DNA from: Isoetes taiwanensis
Lineage: Eukaryota > Streptophyta > Lycopodiopsida > Isoetales > Isoetaceae
Assembly: GCA_021234155.1 (NCBI GenBank)
Contig: JAJEKV010000014.1
Location: 5,907,563-5,971,562 of the forward strand
Direction: 5' to 3'
Length of the DNA stretch: 64,000 nucleotides
A program made the translations under genes and the position numbers. Positions 35,834 to 47,109 of this stretch are shown in pieces. Each line of letters begins with the position of its first letter. The stretch's first letter is position 1. The notes under the pieces were generated by a model. It did not search any database. It saw only the letters and a program-made list of their open reading frames with translations, and was not told where the DNA came from.

Positions 35834-35925
35834 GGAAACCTCCCTAAGTTAGCACATGTGGAAACCTCCCCATGCTTCAAAGGAAAGCTGGGGAGGTTTC
35901 CATAGAAGAAAATGGGGGAGGTTTC
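35834..35925. repeat. GGAAACCTCCCC minisatellite, second locus
   Basis: Three or four further copies of the motif of 33100-33535 in both orientations (GGAAACCTCCCTAAG, GGAAACCTCCCCATG, GGGGAGGTTTCCATAG, GGGGGAGGTTTCCAG). Confidence 0.8.
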
Positions 35926-37057
35926 CAGTCCTTGGGAGTCTAACCCAAATCGGGCTAATATAATGTGATCGAGCCGGGAAGGAACCTAGGACCAAATCCA
36001 ATCATGTGGGCATTGCTAAGGAACAAACCTGATTTGGCAAATGGAAAGGCAAGATAAAATATACTCATTTCTTGCATGAAAATATTGCCTGCCTGCTCGA
36101 TCTCCTCAAGAAGGTAGAAAAAAGTTGTTCAGGCCCACGATTCTTGCTAAACTATTGCAATTTGACCCAGTGAGACTATATTTCCATATAAATGCATATT
36201 AAATCTTCATATTCTAACTTATAGAAAAAATATCATACAGTTCATTAGAACTTATTATTAATATGAATTATACGGTTAGATTTCACAAAAGGCTTGTTAT
36301 GTCATAATCTTTGCTCATGCATGTGGCGTAAAATGGCAACGACCAGACAAAATATTTATATGAAAGTAAATCTCTCTGGCTTGAGAACGTGCGGGTTCAT
36401 TTGGTGGAACAATATTAGACTTTAAAAATTAGATCCACAACCAATGCCCGGAATATACATTGTTTGTTCAACTCTTCTACATTCGCTAAGTGCATTCCAC
36501 ATTTGTACCATCACTCACTCAACCCTCTAACCATGATATTTGCATGGATTAGGATTACACATTGCAGAAAAGACATGGCAGCATGTGAAGAGAGAATGTT
36601 AATAGATAAGAGAATGAATCCACTTTCCTCAACTAGATCTCCCTCTCTCTTACATGAATTATGGATGCTGGTAATTGTGCATGAGAGCTGCACCAAGCAA
36701 AAAGAACTTTGTTTACCACATACCAGATTATTTGTCTTTACGTGGCCATGTCTATGTTTATCAAATTCTCTAATTCAAATCCCAATTATATATAGATAAG
36801 TCCAGAAACATGCCAAACGAGATAAAACTAATAGACTTGAATCTCAATGGTTTTACACCGCATATCTATTTGGAAGGCCTTCAAAATAGATGCCCCGCCA
36901 TAGCCATCGTGACTTCAGGCAGTATCTTATCTCTTCAAATTTCTCAAGGCGCTTCCATGGGCTTCGATTAGTTTTTGGGAGGTAAAATTTCGAGATGCGC
37001 CTTCCTAAGCAACAAATCCGGCAGAGGTGATCGCCAGTTTACAAGCAACAGCCAATT
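35926..37057. other. Intergenic, nothing recognised
   Basis: No convincing frame or repeat. The 111-codon frame at 36464-36799 has no recognisable motif. Confidence 0.4.
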
Positions 37058-37435
37058 TAGAGCAATTTCTAGCATATTCTAGCATAGCCAAAAACTCACA
37101 TGAGCGAGGGTCTTAGAGCAATTTCTAGCATATTCTAGCATAGCCAAAAACTCACATGAGCGAGGGTCTTCGCCCTAGAGGGAACCCAAAAACACAAGCT
37201 ATGACATTAACGCACCAACATCTTTGTCTTTCTAAAAAGGATTTTGAGTTTAGAAAGCCCCATAAACTCAAGTAAACGTTACGGAAGCCCCATAAACTTA
37301 AGTAAACGTTAACATTTAAGTGATAAAACCCCCTAGAGGCAACCCAAAAACACAAGCTATGACATTAACGCACGAACATCTTTGTCTTTCTAAAAAGATA
37401 ACTTAAGTAAACGTTAAGGAACATTTAAGTAATGT
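37058..37435 (+). repeat. Local tandem and direct duplications
   Basis: A unit of about 55 bp containing AGCATAGCCAAAAACTCACA is present twice in tandem (37060-37168). A longer block (AACCCAAAAACACAAGCTAT..TTTGTCTTTCTAAAAAG) occurs at about 37183-37238 and 37338-37395. Confidence 0.8.
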
Positions 37436-38079
37436 TTTATCTGGGCTAGATTTTGCAAACGGCTAAATGTGGCTGCACTTTGTGTTGCTGAAGCCTGTTG
37501 CCAAAGAAATGTTTAGCAAGGTATACTGCATTTGGAAATGACTAAATAAGAATCTTGTTTCCATTACTCTACCCATGTTATAGGCTAGCAGACAATTTTT
37601 TTTATTGCCTGACAATGAAAGAGTTGTAAAATTTACAGAAGATCAAACATTGGAGTATATTGACAGAACTAATTTCATGGTGGATTAGTTGGTACTTCAC
37701 ACACCATAGCCAGCAAAACAAGACCGCTCAACTGAAACTCTCAAATTTATTGCACCGTATTATTCTCTTCCTATTCAAACTATGTATCATTCCTTTTTTT
37801 TAATAGGTTTTCTTTCCCTGAGGCACTCATGTGATGATTGCATGTACAAAACACGAAGCTGCAGCCACAGCCTCGAAAAAACATGAGTCACCAAACTCTA
37901 ACTCCTCCCTGGGAAGAATTATGCTGCAACAGCAAGGTCCTGGAACAAACAAAACACGGTTAGCAAGTGAATAAGAACTCCAACTCATACTGTAAAGAAT
38001 TGCAGAGTACATACGTTACAAAACCGCGACGACTTTGGGCATTGCAACTTCTATACACAATCTAAAAAACTCTGAAGAT
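37436..38079. other. 3' flank of ABI3-like gene
   Basis: It would hold the 3' UTR of the minus-strand gene. No other gene is seen. Confidence 0.4.
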
Positions 38080-41034
38080 TCAGTTTTCAACTGCAACATC
38101 AGATTTCCTTGAAGTAGTTTCAGCTTCAGGAGCATCAACAAAGCCAAAAATCTCGTCAATCATCATGTCTCCAATTTCAAAGCTAGGAAAGCGTTCCAAT
38201 TGTGGGAGACTTGATGGATCAAACCTAGAGTCATTGGAAAACTCATGCATCACATTGGTAATGTTCCCTTCATTTGAGGAATGCAAAGAACCCAGCATCG
38301 CAGTGTTCATTGTACAAGCATTATCCCTTAAAGAATCAGCATTGCCACTATCTGTGCCACTGGAAGTGCTTGTCAGTCCACTCATGCTTTCCTCTTCCTT
38401 TGTCACCCTTGTTTTCATGCTTTTAACACAAGCTGCTGCACTTGCAACTTCCACCTTGCCAGACTTGGTACCGTTAATAACCTGCACACGCCAAAAGAGT
38501 TAGAATTGCATAATAACCATACCAAGTGAAAATACAAAGTTCTGAGCATATACATATTTAGAGGTCCTCGGATCTTTGTAAATTCTCATCAGGTCTCCTT
38601 CTTGAAGGTGATGTGATCTAACAAACTCTCCTTCACGTAGACATTGACAATGTCAGCCTGTAGTAAGTGACAACTTAAATCTCATGATACGCATATGCCT
38701 TACCAGTATTTTCAAGCAGATACATCCTACTTTTATTGTTGGGCCAGAATCTGAGGATGTAGAAATACATTTAGTCACCAATCAAGAAGCATGATCACAT
38801 TAGAAAAAAATTAAACAAAAATATTTATACCTGTACTTGAAATGCCAAACATGACCTGTTGTCATATCCTCCATGGGTAAAGCCATTCCCTCTCTAGCGG
38901 TCAAGCTAGGAAGGTGCATTTCAGCCTCCTTCTGGAAACATAGAACATTATCAAGGACACCACTTTACAGAAATCATATTCCAAAAAGAAAAATAAAGCG
39001 CACCCCAAAGCAACACATAACTCAACAGTTACATTAATACATACGAAACAAATGCACGATTGTCAAAAGGAATTAAACCACCACTGACTGCTCAGCAGCA
39101 TATTCAGACTTCGCATGTGGAAGGTTGCAGGGAAAAAGTCTAGCCAACCCGTTTATTTCGCTTAAAAGTAAGATATATATGTTAACATAAGATTCTGTTT
39201 ACAAATACAACAGATCTCGTTTCAAATACAAGACAACATGCAACCAAATTACGTCCACCTAAATCCTGTGGACAACAGTAGAGCAGTACACAATACAGTA
39301 GTCCAGGAACATGTCTATGGACTTTCTGGCACTGTAACTACCTTTGGTAAGACCACCCTTCCAAGGTTGCCCACATCACTAGGCTTTAGCTCTTTCTGGA
39401 ACAGAAACTTAAGTTGCTTCTCTGAGTTTCTAACCTGTATATAGAATGAGGAAAACGGAAAGGCAATCAGACACCCTGGTCAAAAGAAAACCAGAAAAAG
39501 AATCTATATTATAAAGACCAACTTCAAAACAGCTTAACCAATATTAACGAGTAGATATTAAAAATTTGCTCTGCACAGTTTCATGATATCTATGATAACA
39601 AGTGTATCTTAAAATATGTATTCACTTAACAGGCATGGTTAGGCAAGGAAAAAGATTAAAGTACTTGACTGATGAAAATATGTAAACAGAAATAACACTA
39701 CTGATGTCAACAAAAGAATGTACCTTGGCTTCACGAGGATATGTCAAGGGACCTTGATGGCCCTGCTGCTCAGGAATAGCAGCATACGACATATAAGGAG
39801 ACCAAGACATGGGCATAGAAATGTTATGCGAAGCAGCAAGCCGAGCATGGTGATGTTGAGCCATTCTTCTCTGACGGGCCATTCGACTTCTGCGAGCAGC
39901 TCTAGTTGTGGCAGCAGGGTTCCAGGACCCCATATTTATTGCGTCCATAGGAGCCAGTCCAGCCATAGCCGCGTTCTGAAGAATTTGCTGCCCATTTTCC
40001 ATATCCTGCTGATGATGAACAGGGATCATCTGATGTCGACATCTCATCTGAGGATTTAAATTGTTATACTCTGCTGCAAAACCTGAATATCCAGAAGGAT
40101 TTCCTCCTGCTTCTTCTTGATATGCTGCCATAGATGCTTGTTGATATGCTTGGTAGCTATTACTTTGATCTGCAGGATGAATACTCTGGCCATCTATGCA
40201 GTTTTGAGATACACCCACATAGCCCGCATCAGGAAAGTGCACTCCGTCAAGGCCAGGCTGAATCGTTCCTTGATTTCCAAAGGAATCAAAGCAATTTTCA
40301 CTCCCACCCATTACATCCGGAGAAATCCATTGCTCAGGCCTATAGCAAGGCGTTCCAAGGGCCTCCAAATCCGCCACGTCTGATTTTTTCTGATGGCTTA
40401 ACCACACCTGGATCACTTTCCACAGCATAAGAGCTCCCTTGCGGCCGCCTCCAAGCCTTTCTACTGCCTTATCTAAGATAGGTTTCTTCACAATAATCTT
40501 CTTCAAGTCGGGAAACATACCACGGCTTATTGAAGAAGAACGAGCAAGATGGGCGGAATCTCGTCCTAAACAGCTGTTTGAAAAATTCATCATATCTTGA
40601 AGCATTTCTTTGCCTGTTTCTTGAGACCTGCTTGACACATTACAACTTCCATCCATATCCAACTCAGATGGGATCATAAGCGTGTTACTTTCATGGATTG
40701 AATTCTGATCGGACAAAGGCATGCAGCAAATGGGTTCATCCCTAATCCAATCTTCAAGCTCTAAGGTCGGTGGAGATTGAAGAACGCAACTGCCTTCCAT
40801 GGCAGACTCGCTCTCGATTCCAGCCCTATTTTCAGAATCTTGTTTGCCCGATTCCACATACTCTTCTTCCTTTTTTTCTTCTTTTGCCAATACCATTGCA
40901 GTAGTCTTGGAAGAATCCTCGATTTCAGTGCTGCCGCTGCTGCTAGTGCTTATACTATTTCTGACACTGGCACCGTCCTCTGCGCCTTTAGAGGTGCGAT
41001 CATCTTCCCATTTAGCCGGATTGCCGGATTCCAT
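38080..41034 (-). CDS. ABI3: ABI3/VP1-type B3 transcription factor
   Basis: Six coding exons join in frame at GT-AG introns: 41034-39724, 39434-39342, 38931-38831, 38750-38704, 38630-38554, 38481-38080; 676 aa. The ATG at 41034 follows an in-frame TAA just upstream. Domains: acidic region with DWIRDEPICC (about 94-104); B1 with LDKAVERLGGGRKGALMLWK (about 187-206); Gln/Met-rich middle; B2 with ARRSRMARQRR (about 380-390); B3 (about 442-548) with FLFQKELKPSDVGNLGR, VVLPKKEAEMHLP, FWPNNKSRMYLLENTGEF; Ser-rich C-terminus, stop at 38080. The B1-B2-B3 order defines ABI3/VP1, separating it from FUS3 and LEC2. In the family, B3 binds RY elements (CATGCA), and B1/B2 link to bZIP factors and ABA responses in seed maturation or, in seed-free plants, desiccation tolerance. 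It is nuclear. Introns cut B3 into five coding pieces. Frame continuity suggests an intact gene. Confidence 0.94.
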
Positions 41035-42002
41035 TTCAAATTTCTGCTCCAAACTAAATTATCCGTGGACGAAGAGAAAGAAACTGAGCATTTACAAGCC
41101 GAGGATACACCTGGTTGGGAAGCAAAAGAAAGAGGAAAGAAATGGGGAAAACAGAGCGGAAAGCATTTTGTATAGCTGCCGGGGAAAAAATAGCCAGATC
41201 TTTGCAAAGAAAGATCGCCAAATCGATCTGCGAAAGCGTTCTGCCGCGAGGGTAGCGATGGCCGGAGTGCAAAAGAAGAGGTAAGGCGGATCAGAGCATC
41301 GCCATAGCCAGACGGAACAAAGATGGATTAATTTGTTGAGAATAGGAGAGAAGACGAGGCGAGTGGGTAAGCGCCACCTCAAAGCAAAATAACAAATTAA
41401 AATTACATAAATAGCATAATTCAAAATAAACGAAGGGATAAAAGCCACGGCGCCGCTTTTCTTTTTACTTACCAACGTTTTACGGTGTCAGTTATACGAA
41501 ATCTGCCGGGAAAAATCCCGGCAAGGTGAGGCGGCCGTTTCGGATTTGAGGAAAGAGGGGCCACATCAGGAGGGGCCACGTGGGGGGTTGGTAAGAGACC
41601 ACGTGAATGCCAGGCTGGCATGCCAGGTAGGATAAAGCGCGAGAGACGGAGATGGGGCGCTGCGAGAGTGTGGCTTTCCGTTTTGGGAAAGGGGGTTGTG
41701 TTTTTTCGACAGGGTTAGGTCAAAGGGGGCCGATGGAAGTGGTTGTTGCTAGTTTGGTATTCCCAACTTGCTAAACCAGATTAGATTTTTGGAGTATTTA
41801 TCGCATCCGTAATATCCCTCTCCAGGATCTCCCCAATATTTTTCCTCGCCGTTACGCCCCGGAAAGCCGGCATACGAGCTTCCTAACAGCTTCCACATCT
41901 ACAGTGAAAAAGATCTCCTGTACCTCGATAATCCCATACCATCCCCGTTCTGTACTTTTTTAATCTGCCTTAATCTAAATGTACCATTAGATATTGAATG
42001 AC
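41035..42002 (-). promoter_or_regulatory. Upstream region of ABI3-like gene with two G-boxes
   Basis: CACGTG occurs at 41577-41582 (context CCACGTGG) and 41600-41605, roughly 545-570 bp upstream of the ATG. A 12 bp palindrome CTGGCATGCCAG lies at 41615-41626. G-box cores are binding sites for bZIP/bHLH factors and form ABA-response elements, which suits an ABI3 promoter, but use of these sites is inferred. Nearer the ATG, 41040-41300 probably includes the 5' UTR. No TATA box was assigned. Confidence 0.5.
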
Positions 42003-42250
42003 ATAATTGTTTTTTTTTTTTTTTTTTTGAAGAACGTATGACTTATATTAAATAAAAAGGATTACACAGCAAGACTCAGATGAGATGGAGATAAGTCCCC
42101 CAAATCTCATCCTTATCATCATCAGATAACTTGGACACCAAATATTGATCATACAACCTGTCTTTAACTTCGCAAAGCAGTTGGTCAGGGGCATATCTTG
42201 GGAATTTATAAACTATGCCTCCTAAGGTCTTTTGTACTGTTAATCTTCGG
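42003..42250 (-). mobile_element. LINE 3' end remnant (minus strand)
   Basis: Read on the minus strand, the region ends ATACGTTCTTC plus an A-run of about 20 (the T-run at about 42010-42029). The CGTTCTTC-polyA ending is that of LINEs B and C. Only a 3' UTR/tail of about 200 bp is likely present; the upstream limit is unclear. Confidence 0.6.
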
Positions 42251-44540
42251 TAGTTTTTCGTTTCGTTGGTTTTTTAACCTTTTCTATGGTCCTTTTTTTA
42301 ATATGACATTGGATAAAAATGTCGATTCCTGGAATGTTGTTTAGCATAGTTTAGGATAAGATTTGTCTTGTGTTGTCTTATTGATAGGATCAAGAGGACA
42401 AACATGAAGGTTTTTAATCCATGCTAACGTACTCAAGGTTGGACCACACACATAGCTAGGCTAATCAAGTCTTTAACGAACTTGATTTTTATTAGTGCGC
42501 TCATAGATTTGACCGACAAGGATAAGATTTTCCCTATCCGGGTTTGCAAATCTTCAGATGTTTAGGAATTTCTATATCGGGTTATATTCTTGTATGACAT
42601 GGACGCTCCTGTCTCCAAAACATTATTGGACCACCTTTAGATGTCATATCGTGATGCATAAATTTGACTAGAAAAATCAATCTAGTCGCTGTATAAAATT
42701 AGATATTGCTGCGATACTGAAAGTCTCGCTAAGGTGATGGTTGCTCGTCAAATAATGCGGTTTTCACGTTTATTATTGTACGGTTATTGTTATGAAATAG
42801 ACGTTATCTTTCCTTCTCATGTTATAGAGCAACAAGGGCGAATGGGCCCGTCAAATTCCTCTGGTTTAGATATGGTAGTTTGTGGATTAGTAAAATTGTT
42901 GTCTTATTATATTCATGTTTCAAATGTAGGGGCTACATGTTGATGTTGTTCCATGTTGTTGTGAAGTAGACGTTATCCTTTCTTACTCTCATGATAGGGA
43001 GCTACAAAGGAGCGTGGACAACTTTCATTTTTGAGAACAATATTTTTTTGCTTACAACTTACCTTGCCCTAATGGAAGTCGTGATTTCGTGGATGGTAAA
43101 TGTAGCTTGTTAGTTGTGTATGCATTTGAAAGGTAGTGTACAAACGAGCATAATCCAAAAACTCCTAGTAATAGCAATGATATGAGTTAGTATGGTAGGC
43201 TATTCAGGGCGAGGAACTGTGGAAGGGACCCAACACGGCTGGTCTGCTAAAGAAAAGTTGGTAATGATATGAAAGGGTGTGCGAGATTGTTCTGTTGTCG
43301 AAAGAAAGGCAGCAAAAAAGAGAGTTGATGCACGATGAAACAGAGGGGTTTGGGGGCAAACGAAATGATAGCGACGGAAAATGATGACGCAAGGGCGTAG
43401 AGAATCTAATATATGTGAGGGGTGTCAAAATGGCATTGCCATCCCGGTTTTTTAGGGATTTTGAGGGCCCCATTATCGCCTCGACCAGGCCAAGCCAATG
43501 GGGCGAGGGCACTCAAAGGAGACGTGTCCGATTTCTTGGCCCCGGCTACCAGCAGTTTCAAATGGAGTTGACGCGTCCTCGTTTTTTATTATCCACCTTT
43601 CCGCGCCGCATAGGCTGCTCTCCTCCGTCCATTTTTTGGCTCACACCTGCCCCCCCTATGACCACCTTGTCTCTGCAAGTCTTCCCAACGCCATGGAATT
43701 TTATCCCCATTTCCATCCTATTGCCACCTTTTGAATTGCCCAATTATGGGTTTCCCTAGCCTCTCCCACGGAATTTCCTTCCTTGTTTTCTCTTCTATTC
43801 TATTATATATTCTTTTCTATTCCTCCCCCGTCTCCATTGCTCCTTGGTCCTTGAGTTTGCCCTTCTCCTTTGACATGTACCCCTCCCCTTTCTCCAACAT
43901 CTGTCCCTTTTCCAACATCTGGCTCTCGCTCTCGCCGATCATTCAGCATTTTCTTCCTACCTTCTTTCCGTTCTGAATTGACAATCCCTTGTAGCTATGT
44001 CGAGCATCATTCCAGCTTGTTGTCAAAAAGATGTTTCATGTGTATTTGTGCAAGGTATCATTTTCCTTCTTCATTTATTCCAACTTTAGGCTGCCTTTGT
44101 TAAGCCTCATAAAGGAAAATAAATCTCAATAAGAAAAATTCCTTTACATTTTTCATATAAATAGTGCCTTGTGTACTTTTAAGCCACATATAAAGGTCAG
44201 AACATCTCCGTCCTCCCTAATTTAAAATGCACCACAAATGTATTTCTAAGTACTTCAAAGTTGAACCTTTTTTTTAACGCATAAAGGGTTGCCCTTTGCC
44301 CTTAATAGGTATTCTATATATATTAATAAATCTGATAATCTTTTGGAAAAATCGCCAAAATCCCTCTAGAATTTGGGCAAATGCCCGTACCTAAAGTTTT
44401 AAAAATTGTATCATGGGCATATACAAAATTAAATCTGAAGTGCCCCTATAATTTTTGTATTTTCCAAAAGCTTTCGCAAGTAGATAAATGCCCCTAAAGC
44501 GTTATATAATAATGAGACAACCTTTATAAGTTGTCACAAC
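42251..44540. other. Intergenic, nothing recognised
   Basis: Degenerate AT-rich DNA, then a C/T-rich stretch (about 43560-44000) that produces several overlapping short frames with no domain features. No gene supported. Confidence 0.45.
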
Positions 44541-44579
44541 CAATCAATTGACACACTTTTCCCCTCATTCTGGCTTAAA

Positions 44580-45640
44580 AATTTATCCTCCCTTCCCCTC
44601 AACTTGTGCCCCCCTCCTCAACTTGTATCCCTCTCCAATTCTCCTCAACTTGTGCCCATTTTCATACGGACTCGCATCATGCATCCAAACTGCAATTAGG
44701 CTCTTTTATTCATTCATCTCAGCAGGTGTTTTACATTGTGAGAGCAGGTAGCCACACATCGCAGGCTACCCAAAAGACTAATTATAAGTATGACAATTAT
44801 ACAGCTAAAAAAAAACTCCTCGATGGAGTTGTTAAAATAGCAAAATATGATGAGATGTTGGATGATGTACCTATTGAATGTTTATCACCGGGATAAAAAA
44901 ATCCTGCCCTTTCGGGTTTTCGAGGAAAAACCCTAGTGATAAGCCCTCAGCAAAGGGCTTGGACAATCGTCAGGCTACTACCATGATTCCCAAAAAATAT
45001 GAATATCGACAAAGCCAGAAAGCGTATATTAACTGAATCCCTACACAATAGAAACACTAAAATTTATATATGAGATAAAAAAATAAAAACCTTCAAAATA
45101 AAAAGGGTTGATCACGCGTGCCATGTGAAACAATAATCATAATGAATTATAATTAATTAATTATACATAATTAAAAGGGAGGGGGGTGGGTTCAAGAGGA
45201 AGAGAAAAGGAAACTGCTGAGATGAAGAAGAAATGCCGATTTGAGAAGCTGATGAAGATCCTGCTATAAAAACCTAAACCAGAGGTCCAAAACTGCATGC
45301 AAAACATGCATGCATGCATGCTCCTCCTCCTAAGAATCTCGATCCTATGGACTAGATCGATTTGCATTCTCATGAAGACTTGCATCATGCATCCAAACCG
45401 CCGATAAGAAGAGGACTCTGCTTAACTTTGAGAATCGCGAAGAATGAAAGAGAATTGCCTCAATCCAGACAACCAGGCCAGGATGGAAAGAGAAGAAAGA
45501 AGAACGTCAAAAAAATGTCTATCCATGCTGGAGGAAGTACCTCCCTTGCATAGTTCAATAGAAAGAGAAAAGGGCACTGCTTAGACAAAGAAGAAACGCC
45601 GATTTGAGAAGTTGAAGAAGACTCCACCATAGCATGCTCT
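44580..45640. repeat. Repeat family around an inverted copy
   Basis: CTCCTCAACTTGTGCCC near 44592 and 44640, and GCATCATGCATCCAAAC near 44678 and 45383, are internal direct copies. 45199-45260 recurs at about 45555-45625 (GAAGAAA.GCCGATTTGAGAAG). 45259-45370 is inverted relative to 51305-51417. The end of the window (63935-64000) shares CATTCATCTCAGCAG and GGTAGCC.CACAC with 44710-44762. It looks like ends of a mobile element family; no gene seen. Confidence 0.6.
45259..45370 (-). repeat. Left arm of ~115 bp inverted repeat
   Basis: CTGCTATAAAAACCTAAACC, then GAGGTCCAAAACTGCATG, CATGCATGCTCCTCCTCCT, AGAATCTCGATCCTAT and AGATCGATT form the reverse complement of 51305-51417. Only a few differences are seen. 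Confidence 0.85.
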
Positions 45641-45939
45641 TCATTCCTTCCCCAGATAAAGTTACGGACAACAGTGACTATCACCTAAAATTTTGCCTGG
45701 AAAGCCAAATGGACAGAAGCCACATAAATATAGGAATTGCTTAAAACATGCTCTGCGCTAGTAGAGAAAGCTTAGCAGTATTCCACCAAAACAAATGCTT
45801 TCACAACCCGTCTATGATAATATCCCGACTCATGCAATAAAGTGGGATCCATACAGATTAAAAGTAAGTTTTGCAACGAACCACTATTAGATTTCTGCAT
45901 TATAGAACAAGAACTGGCTCATGATATTTTATAATTTGC

Positions 45940-47109
45940 ATGGAAGGGTGGAGCAGAGAGGAGGCTCTCCCTTGCCAGTTACCCAACAAAATAATGGGGG
46001 GGTAGAGCAGAGAGGAGGCTCTCCCTCACCAAGTGCTGAACAAAACAATGGAAGGGTGGAACAGAGAGGAGGCTCCCCCTCATGGTGTTTTTTAGTGGCC
46101 CCGGCGGGCCAGTTGGCCACACATTCACATATTTCGTAAAATAGTCGGCCACGCTAGAGTAGGATGTATTCTCACCATGACCAAAGGGTGGTGGCCAGTT
46201 CAAAGCACCATTTCATTAAATTCGCTTCATAAGTGGCCAATTTGATGTTTGCCAAATCTTCAAACCCCTATGGCGTGGCCATTTCAAAATGTTATGTGCA
46301 CTAGCAACTTGTTGTGGTGGCCATTTAAACCATGGAATAATTTTATATTTCAAGGGCTATGGCCAAGCTCGTAGGGACATAATTTTGCCACTTGTAGGGG
46401 GCTGAAGTCTTTTTTAGTTTAGCAATAAAATTCTAAAAGCATTTCTAATAATATAGTGTTTTTTTTTTTTTTTGCTTTGGTTCCCTTTTTTTTTTTTTTA
46501 ATTTGCAATTTACATCTCAAATTTGTTCTTCATCATCCAGCTCGAATATGCACTTCATTGCCCCAACTCGAATCAAGGTTAGTTTCCATTTACCAAGTAC
46601 TTGCAATATGGCTTTGGGTGAGATCAATCCTACTAAATCCATTTGCGCTTTTGCCTACATGTTTAAAACATTCAAATGATCTTATAGTAATCTTAGTTAG
46701 AGAAGTGTAGCATGTATTTGTTTGTGACAACTGCATAGAGCATCATAGAAACTAGATATTTTCTTAGTGACGTGGCTATCATATTTACATTTTAGATGTA
46801 TGGATATGGCCAATTCAAATTCTTGGAAAAAAAAATAGTTTCATGGTTTCGCCATTTAAGTTACAACCTCTTGCTGTAACGATTCGGAAAAGGGCCAGGC
46901 CAAACTACGCTTAGCAAATTATCTAAGGTAAGTAGTGGCCAATATTTTACGCCCCGTCAAATATGTAAGGAGGTTAAAAAATACCCTGCTCCCCCTTGCC
47001 AATTTCCAGGATGAGGTGGGCTGACCTCCCTTCAGAACCATGCGAGATGGACATGGTTGAGGCTGGCTCTATTGGTATGGAGGTGGAACATAATATTTTG
47101 GCCACATGA
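45940..47109 (+). pseudogene. LINE A ORF1 C-terminal part, interrupted
   Basis: Two 18-codon repeats (VEQRGGSPLPVTQQNNGG, then VEQRGGSPSPSAEQNNGR) and the start of a third precede the hAT insertion at 46081. After it, from 46989, the frame resumes with PLPISRMRWADLPSE and ends EMDMVEAGSIGMEVEHNILA T, TGA, overlapping the ORF2 ATG at 47106 as ATGA. The RNA-binding N-terminal part seen in LINE B is missing through 5' truncation. Confidence 0.78.
46081..46988 (+). mobile_element. 908 bp non-autonomous hAT-type element
   Basis: It is flanked by the exact 8 bp duplication CTCCCCCT (46073-46080 and 46989-46996), and the LINE ORF1 repeat reads on across the empty site. Terminal inverted repeats are CATGGTGTTTTTTA and, on the other strand, CAGGGTATTTTTTA: 12 of 14 match, with the CA(G)GG start and 8 bp duplication typical of hAT. 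The motif TGGCCA or a near match recurs many times in both halves (for example 46112, 46191, 46233, 46318, 46808, 46935), as expected of subterminal transposase-binding repeats. There is no transposase frame, so it needs a transposase from elsewhere. Confidence 0.85.

Noticed and set aside
40799..41284. Plus-strand 161-codon frame and other frames over the ABI3 first exon
   Set aside because: Shadows of the minus-strand coding exon and its leader.
43415..43976. Overlapping 78-114 codon frames
   Set aside because: C/T-rich low-complexity DNA with long frames on both strands and no recognisable domain.
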